Below are positions 1 to 11,152 of a DNA stretch of 64,000 bases, piece by piece. The notes below the pieces were generated by a model, which saw nothing but the letters and a program-made list of their open reading frames with translations, searched no databases and was not told the DNA's origin. A program made the translations under genes and the position numbers. The stretch is from Symbiodinium natans (lineage: Eukaryota; Sar; Dinophyceae; Suessiales; Symbiodiniaceae). Each line of letters begins with the position of its first letter. The first letter of the stretch is position 1. The stretch is taken from contig CAJNDS010002102.1 in the NCBI GenBank assembly GCA_905221605.1, positions 150,001-214,000 of the forward strand, read 5' to 3'.

Positions 1-632
1 GTTTCGGGTTTAGGGTTTCGGGCTTAGGGTTTAGGATTGGGGTGTGGGGTTTAGGGTTTAGAGACCCTAAATCCCAAGCCACTAGGCCCGATAGACTCCG
101 ACATCCTATATAAAAACCCTCTCAGCCAACATATGAACGCTACACCCTCAACCTATGAGTTTCTGTGGTATGTTACCCTAGGTCCAAAAACAAACAATCC
201 CAGCAACCCCGCGTAGGGATCCTAGGGTTCGGCTCAGCCTGAAGCCTTTAGGGTTTAGGGTTTAGGGTTTAGGGTTTAGGGTTTAGGGTTTAGGGTTTAG
301 GGTTTAGGGTTTAGGGTTTAGGGTTTAGGGTTTAGGGTTTAGGGTTTAGGGTTTAGGGTTTAGGGTTTAGGGTTTAGGGACCTTCCTTAGGGCTTGGTAA
401 GGGTGTTCTAATCAGAAACTTAGGTGCCCTAAACACAGAGTCGAGGTGTACAGATTTTTGCGTAGGGTTTGTATAGCAAACCCTGAACCCTAGACCCTCA
501 ACCCTAAACCCTAAACCCTGAACTCTCAACCCTAAGCTCTGAACCCTAGCCCTAAACCCTAGCCCTAAACCCTAGCCGTAAACCCTAAACCCTAACCCGA
601 AACCCTCAACCCCAAGCACCTTAGGGGTTCAG

Positions 633-727
633 GGTCTCCTGACTGCGCCCAGGCGCGCTCAGAACGAAGCTGTCCACTTCCTCCCGAAGGGGCTCCAATG
701 CATCCGAAAGCATTGCCATTTCTCGGA
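633..727 (-). CDS. Exon-like island between telomeric arrays
   Basis: On the minus strand a CCCAG acceptor-like site is followed by an open frame reading REMAMLSDALEPLREEVDSF, then VLSAPGRSQET, before it runs into telomeric sequence. The composition is that of normal protein with an amphipathic, charged helix pattern. The island is bounded on both sides by CCCTAAA-type sequence. I do not recognise the protein. It may be one exon of a minus-strand gene whose introns hold telomeric repeats, or a captured gene fragment. Confidence 0.35.
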
Positions 728-784
728 CTGGGCGGGAGAGCCCTGAACCCTAAAAGCCTGAGCTGTAAATCCTAGACCCTAAGC

Positions 785-1063
785 CCTGAACCCCAAACCC
801 CAAAACCCCTAAACCCCAAAACCCCAAAACCCCAAAACCCCTAAACCCCAAAACCCCTAAACCCCTAAACCCCTAAACCCCTAAACCCCTAAACCCCTAA
901 ACCCCTAAACCCCTTGACCCCTAAACCCCTAAACCCCTAAACCCCTAAACCCCTAAACCCCTAAACCCCTACACCCCTAAACTCCTAAACCCCTAAACCC
1001 CTAGACCCCTAAACCCCTAAACCCCTAAACCCCTAAACCCCTAAACCCCTAAACCCTAACCCC
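785..1063. repeat. CCCCTAAA 8-mer variant telomere-like array
   Basis: About 30 units of the 8-base variant CCCCTAAA (TTTAGGGG on the other strand), preceded by CCCCAAAA-like units and followed by a return to the 7-base form. The homogeneity of the 8-mer suggests local array expansion rather than independent point errors in the 7-mer. Confidence 0.9.
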
Positions 1064-1682
1064 GAAACCCGAAGGCCCAAATGGAGAGTTTTGTGGGGGC
1101 CAGAGCAACTCAGAGCCTTTTTTGTTAAACCCTCAAACCGACCTTGGGGTTTAATGAGCCTTAAGGCTGGGTCCCCAGCCACTTACTACTTTGCTCGGTG
1201 TGAGTGTGTGCGCGCTTTTAAGGTTAAGGGTTTTTTAGGGTTTGGGGTTTAGGGGGGGGGGTTATATCCTACATCCAGGGGTTAGAAGTAACTACCAGGT
1301 GAAGTCGTGTGGCAAGTAAATCCAAGGTCGCAAATCTGGTCCACCCGATCATAGGCCACTGTACATTGCAGAGTGGGGGAGGGCGCCCATGAAACCTCGC
1401 CCAAACAAATCAAAAGGGCCTTGAACTCTACACCCTAAACCCTAAACCCTAAACCCTAAACCCTAAACCCTAAACCCTAAACCCAGCCGGCCCATGCACC
1501 CGGGCTCCCTTGACATAGGCTTTAAGGTTGGGTGATATGCAGCTTCGGGTCTGCTTGGAGGTTTAGGGTTTAGGGTTTAGGGTTTAGGGTTTAGGGTTTA
1601 GGGTTTAGGGTTTAGGGTTTAGGGTTTAGGGTTTAGGGTTTCGGGTTTCGGGTTTAGGGTTTAGGGTTTAGGGTTTAGGGTT

Positions 1683-1790
1683 TTAACCAATTATGACTGT
1701 TACTTATAACCCACTTATAAGCCCCATAAGTGCCCTAATATGGTTGTAAGTGCAGCTATAATTGGTGAATAAGTGCCATGAACCTCCAAG
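1683..1790. mobile_element. MITE, CTTGGAGGTTCATG family, 5'-truncated
   Basis: The interior (TTAACCAATTATG, CTTATAACCC) and right terminal repeat (CATGAACCTCCAAG) match the intact copies, but the left terminal repeat is missing. TTTAGGG units abut the truncation point directly. Confidence 0.7.
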
Positions 1791-3026
1791 TGGTACCTTA
1801 AGAATCCAGCACCTGCTTCCTTGTGGGTTGTTACATTGAAACCCCTTATAAGATTCCTAGGTAACCTTTGGGATTCTTAAGAAATTGGATTAGGGTTTAG
1901 GGTTTAGGGTTTGAGGTTTAGGTTTAGGTTTTTTTTTTTCTGGATTTTGTTTGCTGGGGTGTGAAAACCTGATTCGAGCCTTATGTAGGCTCCATTTTCT
2001 GCTAACAGCAGTTCAGGTGGCGCGAATGGATTGAGTTTTACATTCTCTGGACCCTCGGCCGTGAACCTTAAACCCTGAACAAACCTATACCCTAAACGCT
2101 AAACCTTCAACCCTAAACCCTAAACCCTAAAGAAGCTAGCGCAAGTTGAATCCGGGAGTAAACGCCCAGGCCGACATGAGAAGTCACCAGCCATCTAAAC
2201 ACCCGCATTCTGGCACTGTTTCAAGTAGAAGAGGCCAATGCCATGCACATCGCACAGCGGCCATTGATAGGCGGACTGATTTCGTCTTTCAACGAATAGC
2301 ATTGCGTCCCGGTGACCATCCGGACTAGCATCGGCAGCAAGCATCGAACGGCGTAACGACCCCAAAGAGCGATGCTTAGCTTGCTAGCGAGGTTTTTTTT
2401 CGGATCCCGTTGTACTGCCAGGCATCCTCAGCAAGTTAGCAGGGCCTTTGGGGTTTGGGGTTGAGGGTTGAGGCTTGTGGCTTAGGGTCCACATGGGTTG
2501 AAGCTGTTTCTAGGGATTCAAGGTTCTGCTTCAGAGAGACGGCGCTTGTTTCAACCCTCCACCCGAAACCCTAAACCCTAAACTCTAGGTTTTGGACGCT
2601 TTGGGTGCCTTGGAGGACTGCGTGGCAGCGTAGATCGCTGTAGTAATCTTAGACGCTACAGGGCTATAAGCCCCTGATGGTCGAAAGCGGCCTTAGGGCT
2701 TTAGGGTTTAGGGTTCAAGGCTAGGGATTAAATTAAGGCTCTGAATCGTATCCCTGAAATCCGAATCCTCAGTGGCGAACAACTGGGACCCTAAAGCCTC
2801 CAAGCCTAAAGCCCTAAAGGCCCTCAAGCCCTAAAGGCCCTAAAGCCCTAGAGCCCCAAACACGAAGCCCTAAACCCCAAACCCTGCAGAGCCCTAAACC
2901 CCAAACCCCAAAACGCCCTAAGCCCTCAACCCTCAACCCTAAACCCTCAACTCTAAACCCTAAACCCTAAACGCTAAAAGGCCCTAACAGGCGCTAAAAA
3001 GCCAAAAAAACCCTAAACCCCTTCTG

Positions 3027-3128
3027 CCAAAGCGGCCAGATGCCACGCTGCAACGCTTTGGGTGGCGCCGAAGGCGGTCGTTCGTGAGCCAATCGGCGGA
3101 GTCGGCCCAAGGTGCGGTGGAGTCTTCG
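3027..3128 (-). CDS. Exon-like island, unknown protein
   Basis: The minus strand reads STAPWADSADWLTNDRLRRH followed by PKRC, a plausible protein segment in GC-rich unique DNA between telomeric arrays (array resumes at 3129). No start codon or full domain is visible, and no family is recognised. It could belong with the other minus-strand islands of the first 7 kb. Confidence 0.3.
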
Positions 3129-5527
3129 GGTTTAGGGTTTAGGGTTTAGGGTTTAGGGCTATGCAGGGTTGCTGTGGAGGGCATGCAGGGTGCTCCGGGC
3201 TTTCGCCTGATGGGGTTTGGGTTTTAGGGTTTAGTGTTTTAGGCCTTAGCTTAGGGGATTTTGGGGCTTGGGGCTACAACGCAGAACCCCCCAAAACCCT
3301 CCGCACTCGACCCCGAGCCCAACAACTCCCAACCCCACTCAACTACAAAAACACTAAAACCCTAACCAAAAACCCAAACCCTGAACCTGCAGATCTTAGC
3401 TTGCAAACCATATAAACCCTAAACCCACAAGCCCTGATAATCCAACACCCCTAAGACCCTGCAAAACCTAAAACCCTGACCCCTGGAAAGCCCACGAAGG
3501 CCTTGCAATACCTTGAAAATGAAAACTGAAAACTCTTCCCCCCCCCCCCCCCCAAAAAAAAAAAAAAAAACGAAACCCCTGCACCCTAACGCCCTAAACC
3601 TGCTGGTCCTTGGTAGGCATGAGGGAGTTCGGTACCCTGTAGAATCCCTTGAAGGGTATAGATAGGGGGATTTACGGTGCCAAACTTCCTCATTCTCTCC
3701 AACGAACCTAAACCCCTTATCCCGAACCAAAACCCTAGCCTATAAAAAAAAAACAAAAACTTGCTTGGGGTTTGGGTTTAGGGTTTAAGGAATGCCTAAA
3801 ACCCTAAGCCCCTAGAACCCTAAAAGACCCAAACCACTAGACCGAACCCTGAAAAGCAACCTACAAACCCTTCAGCAAACCAGAACAGCCCTAAACACCT
3901 AAACGCCTTAACTCAAAAAAACATAAACTACCTAAACACCCTCAAAACACAACGAATTAAAACAAAAAACGGAACCTCTAAACCCTATTACAACCTAAAA
4001 GCCCTAAACCCCAAACCCTAAAACTTAAACCCTCAACCCTAGCCCTAAATCCTAGAAGCCCCAAAAAACCCGAAAACAGCCTAACAACCCGGGCCGCGCA
4101 CTCTCCCCACAGGGACTCCCATCCTGGCGCCGCGTGCATCGTGGGGGGCTTGGGGGTTTAGGGGGACAGAGGGCGAAGTGATCTAGGGTTTAGGGTTTAG
4201 GGTTGGGATTTAGGGTTTATAGGGTTTATAGGGTTTAGGGTTTAGGGTTTATAGGGTTTAGGGTTTCGGGTGATAGAGGGCGCAGTGATCTATTTGGGTG
4301 TGGGGTCCAAGGCGTCCGGGTGAACTAGGCTGCTGGGCCCTCTAGGGGTTTAGGGCTCAGAGTTGAGGGCTCAGGCTTTGGCAGAAAAGGGCCCATGACA
4401 ATTTAGATCAACCCCCATTTGGAGGGGGTAGGAGCCCGTCGCGGACGGAAGATCCTCAGAGACATCCAGCCTAAACCCTAAATCCGAAGCCCCTGCAAAC
4501 CCCTAGCCCTAAACTCTTTTGGTTTTGCAACCGTTTAAACACCATAAATGAAGGTTTAGGGATTTGTTTCCACGTTAACAAACCCTAAACTTGGGGTTCG
4601 GGGTTTAGGGTTCAGGTGAGGCCCCAAACCCGATTGAGATGAGCTGAGATGCATGGGATCCTCAGCCGCAACGAACTTAAGCAAAATGCCTCAGACCTGT
4701 CGGCAAGCGTCGAACCTGCCACCCTAAACCCTAAACCCTAAACCCTAAACCCTAAACCCTAAACCCTAAACCCTAGAACCCCAGACCCCCAGCACGCGCA
4801 GCCTGTCTTCACCTCATTGTCGCTGCTCCACCGGAGCATGAAGGCCTGGCAGATTGTGAGCCCTAAACCCTAAACCCTAAACCCTAAACCCTAAACCCTA
4901 CACCCTACACCCTACACCCTAAACCCTAAACCCTAAACCCTAAACCCTAAACCCTAAGCCCTAAGCCCTAAGCCCTAAACCCTAAACCCTAAACCCTAAA
5001 CCCTAAACCCTAAACCCTAAACCCTAAACCCTAAACCCTAAACCCTACCCCTTTTAATTTCAACCCCAAGCCCTTCACCGCAACTCTTCTTTAAAACGTA
5101 ATCTTCCTAAAAACCACCAAGCCGGAGCCAAAAGCCCTCTTTGAAACTTGGGGCCTAAGTCCTACGTCCTCCTAGAAGCTTCCAACTAGACTTATAACTG
5201 GGGGTATAGGTTGCCATGCACCCTTCATTTCTTACGATAGAAACCCCCCAAAAGGTATAACCCCCCCCCCCCCCCACCCCGCCTCCCCCCCCAACAAGTT
5301 CGGAAACCCCCAAATGGGAGCCTGCTTCTCCGCCTCTCATCGCGGCAGATCCCTAAACCCTAAACCCGAAACCCTAAGCCCTAAAATAAAGCCTGGGCCC
5401 TAACAACTCCAAGCTTTAAAACCCAAAACTAAAACCCTAAACCCCAAACCCTATGCCCCAAACCCCAAACCCTAAACCCCAAACCCTAAACCCTAAACCC
5501 TAAACCCTAAACCCCAAACCCCTAAAC

Positions 5528-5592
5528 GCCTTGGAGGCCACGGCTGCTTTGAGCTCGGACTCCAACATGGCATCGTCGCAGCGACGGCACAC
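5528..5592 (-). CDS. 65-nt exon-like island with splice signals
   Basis: On the minus strand an AAGTCAG acceptor precedes GTG TGC CGT, and the frame reads VCRRCDDAMLESELKAAVAS-KA. It ends at GGC followed directly by GTTTAGGGG, so the first telomeric unit supplies the GT of the donor. Telomeric arrays flank both sides. The CxxC pair may be half of a metal-binding site, but no family is recognisable from 21 residues. Confidence 0.4.
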
Positions 5593-5604
5593 CTGACTTA
5601 GGAG

Positions 5605-6260
5605 TTTAGGGTTTAGGGTTTAGGGTTTAGGGTTTAGGGTTTAGGGTTTAGGGTTTAGGGGTTTAGGGTTTAGGGGTTTAGGGGTTTAGGGGTTTAGGGG
5701 TTTAGGGTTTATTTAGGGTTTAGGGTTTAGGGTTTAGGGTTTAGGGTTTAGGGTTTAGGGTTTAGGGTTTAGGGTTTAGGGGTTTAGGGGTTTAGGGGTT
5801 TAGGGTTTAGGGGTTTAGGGGTTTAGGGTTTAGGGTTTAGGGTTTAGGGTTTAGGGTTTAGGGTTTAGGGTTTAGGGTTTAGGGTTTAGGGGTTTAGGGT
5901 TTAGGGTTTAGGGTTTAGGGTTTAGGGTTTAGGGTTAAGCGTTTAGGGGTTTAGGGTTTAGGGCTTAGGGGTTTAGGGTTTATTGGGTTTATTGAAAGCA
6001 GGAAGGGTGGCTTAATGTTTACTGTTTATACTGTTTATGGTTTAGGGTTTAGGGTTTAGGGGTTTAGGGTTTAGGGGTTTAGGGTTTAGGGGTTTAGGGT
6101 TTAGGGGTTTAGGGTTTAGGGGTTAGGGTTTAGGGTTTATTGGGTTTATTGAAATTAGGAAGGGTGGTTTAATGTTTACTGTTTACACTGTTTATGCTGT
6201 TTATGGTTTAGGGTTTAGGGTTTAGGGTTTAGGGTTTAGGGGTTAGGTTTTAGGGTTTAT
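5605..6260. repeat. Mixed TTTAGGG / TTTAGGGG array
   Basis: The longest telomere-type block of the left flank. Runs of the 7-base unit alternate with the 8-base unit. Two near-identical interruptions containing a GGGTTTATTGAAA core followed by AGGAAGGGTGG (about 5984-6045 and 6139-6210) show that the block has also duplicated as a larger unit of about 155 bp. Confidence 0.9.
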
Positions 6261-6270
6261 CGTTTAGGGC

Positions 6271-6582
6271 TTAGGGGTTAGTGTCTGCGCAGAGGTGTGG
6301 GGTTTCAGGTTCTGAAGATTGTGCGTGTGTTTTCAGAGGGAAAATCTCGCTGAACTCGTCATCGCGGCTGCAGGAGTTGGTGACGTCGAACTGCTGGGCC
6401 AAGGCACTTGGAAGAAGAATGCCCTGGCCGCGAGCTGGGGTCTTGTTCATAAACCCAAAACCCGAAACCCTAAACCCTAAACCCTAAACCCTAAACCACG
6501 TCACCTGCAGCGCCAGCTTCGGGAACCGGTGTTTGTTGGCTTGCGTCGTACGCAGGCGCCCTCCAGCGCGACTTTGGTACAC
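6271..6582 (-). CDS. Two exon-like segments joined across a telomeric intron
   Basis: The upstream segment (6582 to 6505) reads VYQSRAGGRLRTTQANKHRF-PKLALQ and ends CTGCAG followed by GTGACG. The downstream segment starts at 6423 after a GGCCAG acceptor and reads GILLPSALAQQFDVTNSCSR-DDEFSEIFPL. The phase is 0 on both sides, so removing 6424-6504 (81 nt, mostly TTTAGGG units on this strand) leaves one continuous frame. The frame stays open to a TAA at 6271. Product unknown. The splice signals are seen directly; the gene is inferred. Confidence 0.45.
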
Positions 6583-6663
6583 CCCAAACCCTATAAACCC
6601 TAAACCCTAAACCCTAAACCCTAAACCCTAAACCCTAAACCCTAAACCCTAAACCCCCAAACC

Positions 6664-6768
6664 CACGTTATGAAGCGCTTCGCGGGTGCCCAGGGCCTTG
6701 CACAACCAAACTTTCCTGCGCCAGCCTGTCAAAGAAGTCCTCCGACTGGGCCTTCGGCTCGCTCTTGG
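6664..6768 (-). CDS. Exon-like island, unknown protein
   Basis: The minus strand reads LSKSEPKAQSEDFFDRLAQE then SLVVQGPGHPRSAS and a stop. It lies just upstream, in the minus-strand sense, of the two-exon island at 6271-6582 and may belong to the same gene. Polar, helix-prone composition; no family recognised. Confidence 0.3.
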
Positions 6769-7294
6769 ATAGGGGTTTAGGGGTTAGGGGTTAGGGGTTA
6801 GGGGTTGGGGTTTAGGGTTTAGGGTTTGGGGTTTAGGGTCTAGGGTCTAGGGTCTAGGGTTTAGGGTTTAGGGTTTAGGGTTTAGGGTTTAGGGTTTAGG
6901 GTTTAGGGTTTAGGGTTTAGGGTTTAGGGTTTAGGGTTTAGGGTTTAGGGTCGCTTTCTGGGGTGGCTTAGGGTTTTGGAATACAAGGGTTTAGGGGTTC
7001 AGGGCTTCAGGGTTTTACGGCTCAGGCTAGAGGCTTAAAACCAGTGTAAGGTTAAGAGCTAGTAACTTTGCCGTCTGGCCAGTTCAAGGTGTGTGGTTGA
7101 GGGCATAGGCGGTCATGGTGCTCAGGGTGTAGGGTTGCTGAGTATTCGCTACAGACTAAAACGCTCTCCATGAAGCTAGTGCGCTGGATGTCGGGTTTAG
7201 GGCTCGATGACTCAAAGAACCCAATCTCTTCAGCCCTTGCACCCGAAAGTCCTGTAAGCCCATACAAACGACCTAAACCCCTGAACCCTCTACC

Positions 7295-7483
7295 CGAATC
7301 CCCTAAACCCCCAAACCCCCAAACCCCTAAACCCCCAAACCCCCAAACCCCCAAACCCCTAAACCCCTAAACCCCTAAACCCCTAAACCCCTAAAAACCC
7401 CTAAACCCCTAAACCCCTAAACCCCTAAACCCCTAAACCCCCAAACCCCTAAACCCCTAAACCCCTAAACCCCTAAACCCCTC
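7295..7483. repeat. CCCCTAAA 8-mer array
   Basis: A second homogeneous array of the 8-base unit, with some CCCCCAAA units. It produces proline-rich open frames on the plus strand and glycine/tryptophan-rich frames on the minus strand; neither is a gene. Confidence 0.9.
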
Positions 7484-7970
7484 AAGCCTTGAGCCCCTTG
7501 AGGCCTCTAACCTCTATTCTGCCTGCACTGGTTTCCTTGTCCTCGTGTTTTTCGACAAGCCCCCTTACCCAATCCTTGAAACCGGTTGCGGCTGTGTGCT
7601 TAAGGTTCCGGGTTTAGGATTGAAGGTTGAGGGGGCGCAGAGTCTACACCACAAGCCCTTATCCTCAACCTCGACGCCCTTGACGTCAGCAAAAATTGTC
7701 CGGACTACCGGGAGTACCTCCCGGTGTAAACCCTAAACCCTAAACCCTAAACCCTAAACCCTAAACCATAGGCCGCCCGCGCCAGGCGGCGGCCGGTACA
7801 ACTGAACGCTACCGCTTCGAGATCTGCTTGCTTTGCCAAGCAGATCGAGCTTGCCACACCTGATGCATCCCTGCTAGCCATAGGGCACAATGTAATAATG
7901 GATTAACCCTAAACCCCCGACGCGCGACCCCGGCGGGGGAGGTCGGGCCTAAGGAGCTGTTGCGCCCCCG

Positions 7971-8372
7971 CTAGGGTTGCCCCCGCCAGGGTTGCCCCCG
8001 CCAGGGTTGCCCCCGCCAGCCCGCCAGAATTGCCCCCGCCAGGGTTGCCCCTGCCAGGGTTGCCCCCGCCAGGGTTGCCCCCACCAGGGCTGCCCCCGCC
8101 AGGGTTGCCCCCGCCAGGGTTGCCCCCGCCAGCCCCCCCAGGGTTGCCCCCGCCATTTGCACGGTTGCCCCCCCAGGGCTGCCCACGCCAGGGTTGCCCC
8201 ACCAGGGTTGCCCCAGGGTTGCCCCCGCCAGGTTGGCTTGGCCAGGGTGGCCCCCCAGGGTTGCCCCCGCCAGGTTGCCCCCGCCACGGTGCCCTGGCCA
8301 GGGTTGCCCCCGCCAGGGTTGCCCCCGCCGGGATGCCCCCGCCAGGCCCGCCAGGGTGACAGGGTTGCCGGG
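7971..8372. repeat. GGGTTGCCCCCGCCA minisatellite
   Basis: About 25 tandem copies of a 15-bp unit (GGGTTGCCCCCGCCA) with partial and diverged units. All frames stay open over much of the array and give collagen-like Gly/Pro translations, which are artefacts of the period being a multiple of three. The same unit recurs at 34.6, 35.2, 35.5, 35.7, 36.1-36.5 and 36.7 kb. An (AT)n tract follows at 8470-8487, as it does beside the copy at 34.6 kb. Confidence 0.95.
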
Positions 8373-8519
8373 ATGCCCCCGATTGTATCGGGAATTGGCT
8401 TCAAAAATCGTGCACCTTTCTGCTTCGTCGTCCATTAGTGGCCCCCCGCTCCTTTGAGACTCCAGACACACATATATATATATATATGAGAGAGAAACCT
8501 TTCGGGTCTATTTGGCTTC

Positions 8520-11150
8520 TTTCTTGTTTCTTATTATCTATTGAGAATTTAAATAAATTAAATAGTTCAAAGAATTTAAAGACATTAAAGAACTCAAATA
8601 TTTGAATTCGGAGATCCCATTTGAATTATTTAAAAAGGGGTTCAGAATTCAAAGAATTCAAAGAATTCAATTATTTGAATTCGGAGGTCCGATTTGAATT
8701 ATTTAAAAAGGGGTTCAGAATTCAAAGAATTCAAAGAATTCAATTATTTGAATTCGGAGGTCCCATTTGAATTATTTAAAAAGGGGTTCAGAATTCAAAG
8801 AATTCAAAGAATTTAAATGGGTCCATTTGAATTCTTTGAATTATTTGAATTCTTTGAATTCTTTGAATTATTCAAATGGTGGTTCTTTGGTCGGGATCCT
8901 AGATATGATTTGAATTCTGAACCCGATTTGAATTATTTAAATAGGGGTTCAGAATTCAAAGAACGCAAAGAATTCAAATCGATTAAAGAAAAAGGGTAGG
9001 CCACCCTATTTAAATAATTCAAAGAATTCAAAGAATTCAAAGAATTCAAAGAATTCAAATATTTGAATTCGGAGGTCCCATTTGAATTATTTAAAAAGGG
9101 GTTCAGAATTCAAAGAATTCAAAGAATTCAATTATTTGAATTCGGAGGTCCCATTTGAATTATTTAAAAAGGGGTTCAGAATTCAAAGAATTCAAAGAAT
9201 TCAATTATTTGAATTCGGAGGTCCCATTTGAATTATTCAAATAGGGTTTCAGAATTCAAAGAATTCAAAGAATTTAAATGGGTTCATTTGGATTCTTTGA
9301 ATTATTTGAATTCTTTGAATTCTTTGAATTATTCAAATGGTGGTTCTTTGGTCGGGATCCTAGATATGATTTGAATTCTGAACCCGATTTGAATTATTTA
9401 AATAGGGGTTCAGAATTCAAAGAACGCAAAGAATTCAAATTGCTTAAAGAAAAAGGGTAGGCCACCCTATTTAAATAATTCAAAGAATTCAAAGAATTCA
9501 AAGAATTCAAATATTTGAATTCGGAGGTCCCATTTGAATTATTTAAAAAGAGGTTCAGAATTCAAAGAATTCAAAGAATTCAATTATTTGAATTCGGAGG
9601 CCCCATTTGAATTATTTAAAAAGGGGTTCAGAATTCAAAGAATTCAAAGAATTCAATTATTTGAATTCGGAGGTCCCATTTGAATTATTCAAATAGGGTT
9701 TCAGAATTCAAAGAATTCAAAGAATTTAAATGGGTCCATTTGAATTCTTTGAATTATTTGAATTCTTTGAATTCTTTGAATTATTCAAATGGTTGTTCTT
9801 TGGTCGGGATCCTAGATATGATTTGAATTCTGAACCCGATTTGAATTATTTAAATAGGGGTTCAGAATTTCAAAGAACGCAAAGAATTCAAATCGATTAA
9901 AGAAAAAGGGTAGGCCACCCTATTTAAATAATTCAAAGAATTCAAAGAATTCAAAGAATTCAAAGAATTCAAATATTTGAATTCGGAGGTCCCATTTGAA
10001 TTATTTAAAAAGGGGTTCAGAATTCAAAGAATTCAAAGAATTCAATTATTTGAATTCGGAGGTCCCATTTGAATTATTTAAAAAGGGGTTCAGAATTCAA
10101 AGAATTCAAAGAATTCAATTATTTGAATTCGGAGGTCCCATTTGAATTATTCAAATAGGGTTTCAGAATTCAAAGAATTCAAAGAATTTAAATGGGTTCA
10201 TTTGGATTCTTTGAATTATTTGAATTCTTTGAATTCTTTGAATTATTCAAATGGTGGTTCTTTGGTCGGGATCCTAGATATGATTTGAATTCTGAACCCG
10301 ATTTGAATTAGGGTTTCAGAATTCAAATAATTCAAAGAATTTAAATGGGTCGATTTGAATTCTTTGAATTATTTGAATTCTTTGAATTCTTTGAATTATT
10401 CAAATGGTGGTTCTTTGGTCGGGGTCCTAGATATGATTTGAATTCTGAAGCCGATTTGAATTATTTAAATAGGGGTTCAGAATTCAAAGAATTCAAATCG
10501 ATTAAAGAAAAAGAGGAGGCCACCCCATTTAAATAATTCAAAGAATTCAAAGAATGCAAAGAATTCAAATATTTGAATTCTGAACCCCATTTGAATTATT
10601 TAAAAAGGGGTTCAGAATTCAAAGAATTTAAAGAATTCAATTATTTGCATTCGGAGGCCTCATTTGAATTATTTAAAGAGGGGTTCAGAATTCAAATAAT
10701 TCAAAGAATCCAAATGGGTCGATTTGAATTCTTTGAATTATTTGAATTCTTTGAATTCTTTGAATTCTTTGAATTATTCAAATGGTGGTTCTTTGGTCGG
10801 GATCCTAGAAATGATTTGAATTCTGAAGCCGATTTGAATTATTTAAATAGGGGTTCAGAATTCAAAGAATTCAAAGAATTCAAATCGATTAAAGAAAAAG
10901 AGGAGGCCACCCTATTTAAATAATTCAAAGAATTCAAATATTTGAATTCTGAACCCCATTTGAATTATTTAAAAAGGTGTTCAGAATTCAAAGAATTTAA
11001 AGAATTCAATTATTTGAATTCGGAGGCCCCATTTGAATTATTTAAAGAGGGGTTCAGAATTCAAATAATTCAAAGAATTCAAATGGGTCGATTTGAATTC
11101 TTTGAATTATTTGAATTCTTTGAATTCTTTGAATTATTCAAATGGTGGTT
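8520..11150. repeat. AATTC-rich satellite with ~455-460 bp higher-order unit
   Basis: Built from short blocks of AATTCAAAG repeated in tandem, plus segments such as GGAGGTCCCATTTGAATT and AAAAAGGGGTTCAGAATT. A diagnostic block, the inverted run followed by GGTTCTTTGGTCGGGATCC, recurs near 8875, 9335, 9792 and 10250, so the higher-order period is about 455-460 bp. Shorter variants follow near 10407 and 10787. It is very rich in GAATTC. Open frames translating as FEFFELFEFFEFF are repeat artefacts. Confidence 0.95.
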
Positions 11151-11152
11151 CT

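Larger units (their letters stand above)
1..7775. repeat. Interstitial telomere-type repeat zone, left flank
   Basis: Most of this stretch is TTTAGGG or its complement CCCTAAA, in short arrays that switch orientation many times. Clean arrays lie at about 247-379, 1435-1485, 1560-1682, 4730-4775, 4860-5047, 5605-6260, 6590-6655, 6840-6951 and 7725-7770. Degenerate one- or two-unit copies fill much of the rest. The changing orientation and interspersed unique DNA show this is not a chromosome end but interstitial or subtelomeric material. GC-rich islands between arrays, several of them exon-like, are listed separately. The 2130-2450 segment is unique sequence in which I see no clear gene. Confidence 0.95.

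Noticed and set aside
1-380. A true chromosome end at the window start
   Set aside because: The arrays are short, interrupted and in both orientations throughout the window, and the first bases are degenerate units followed by unique DNA.
7949-8471. Collagen-like or proline/glycine-rich proteins on both strands
   Set aside because: All are translations of a 15-bp minisatellite whose period is a multiple of three; overlapping frames on both strands are equally open.
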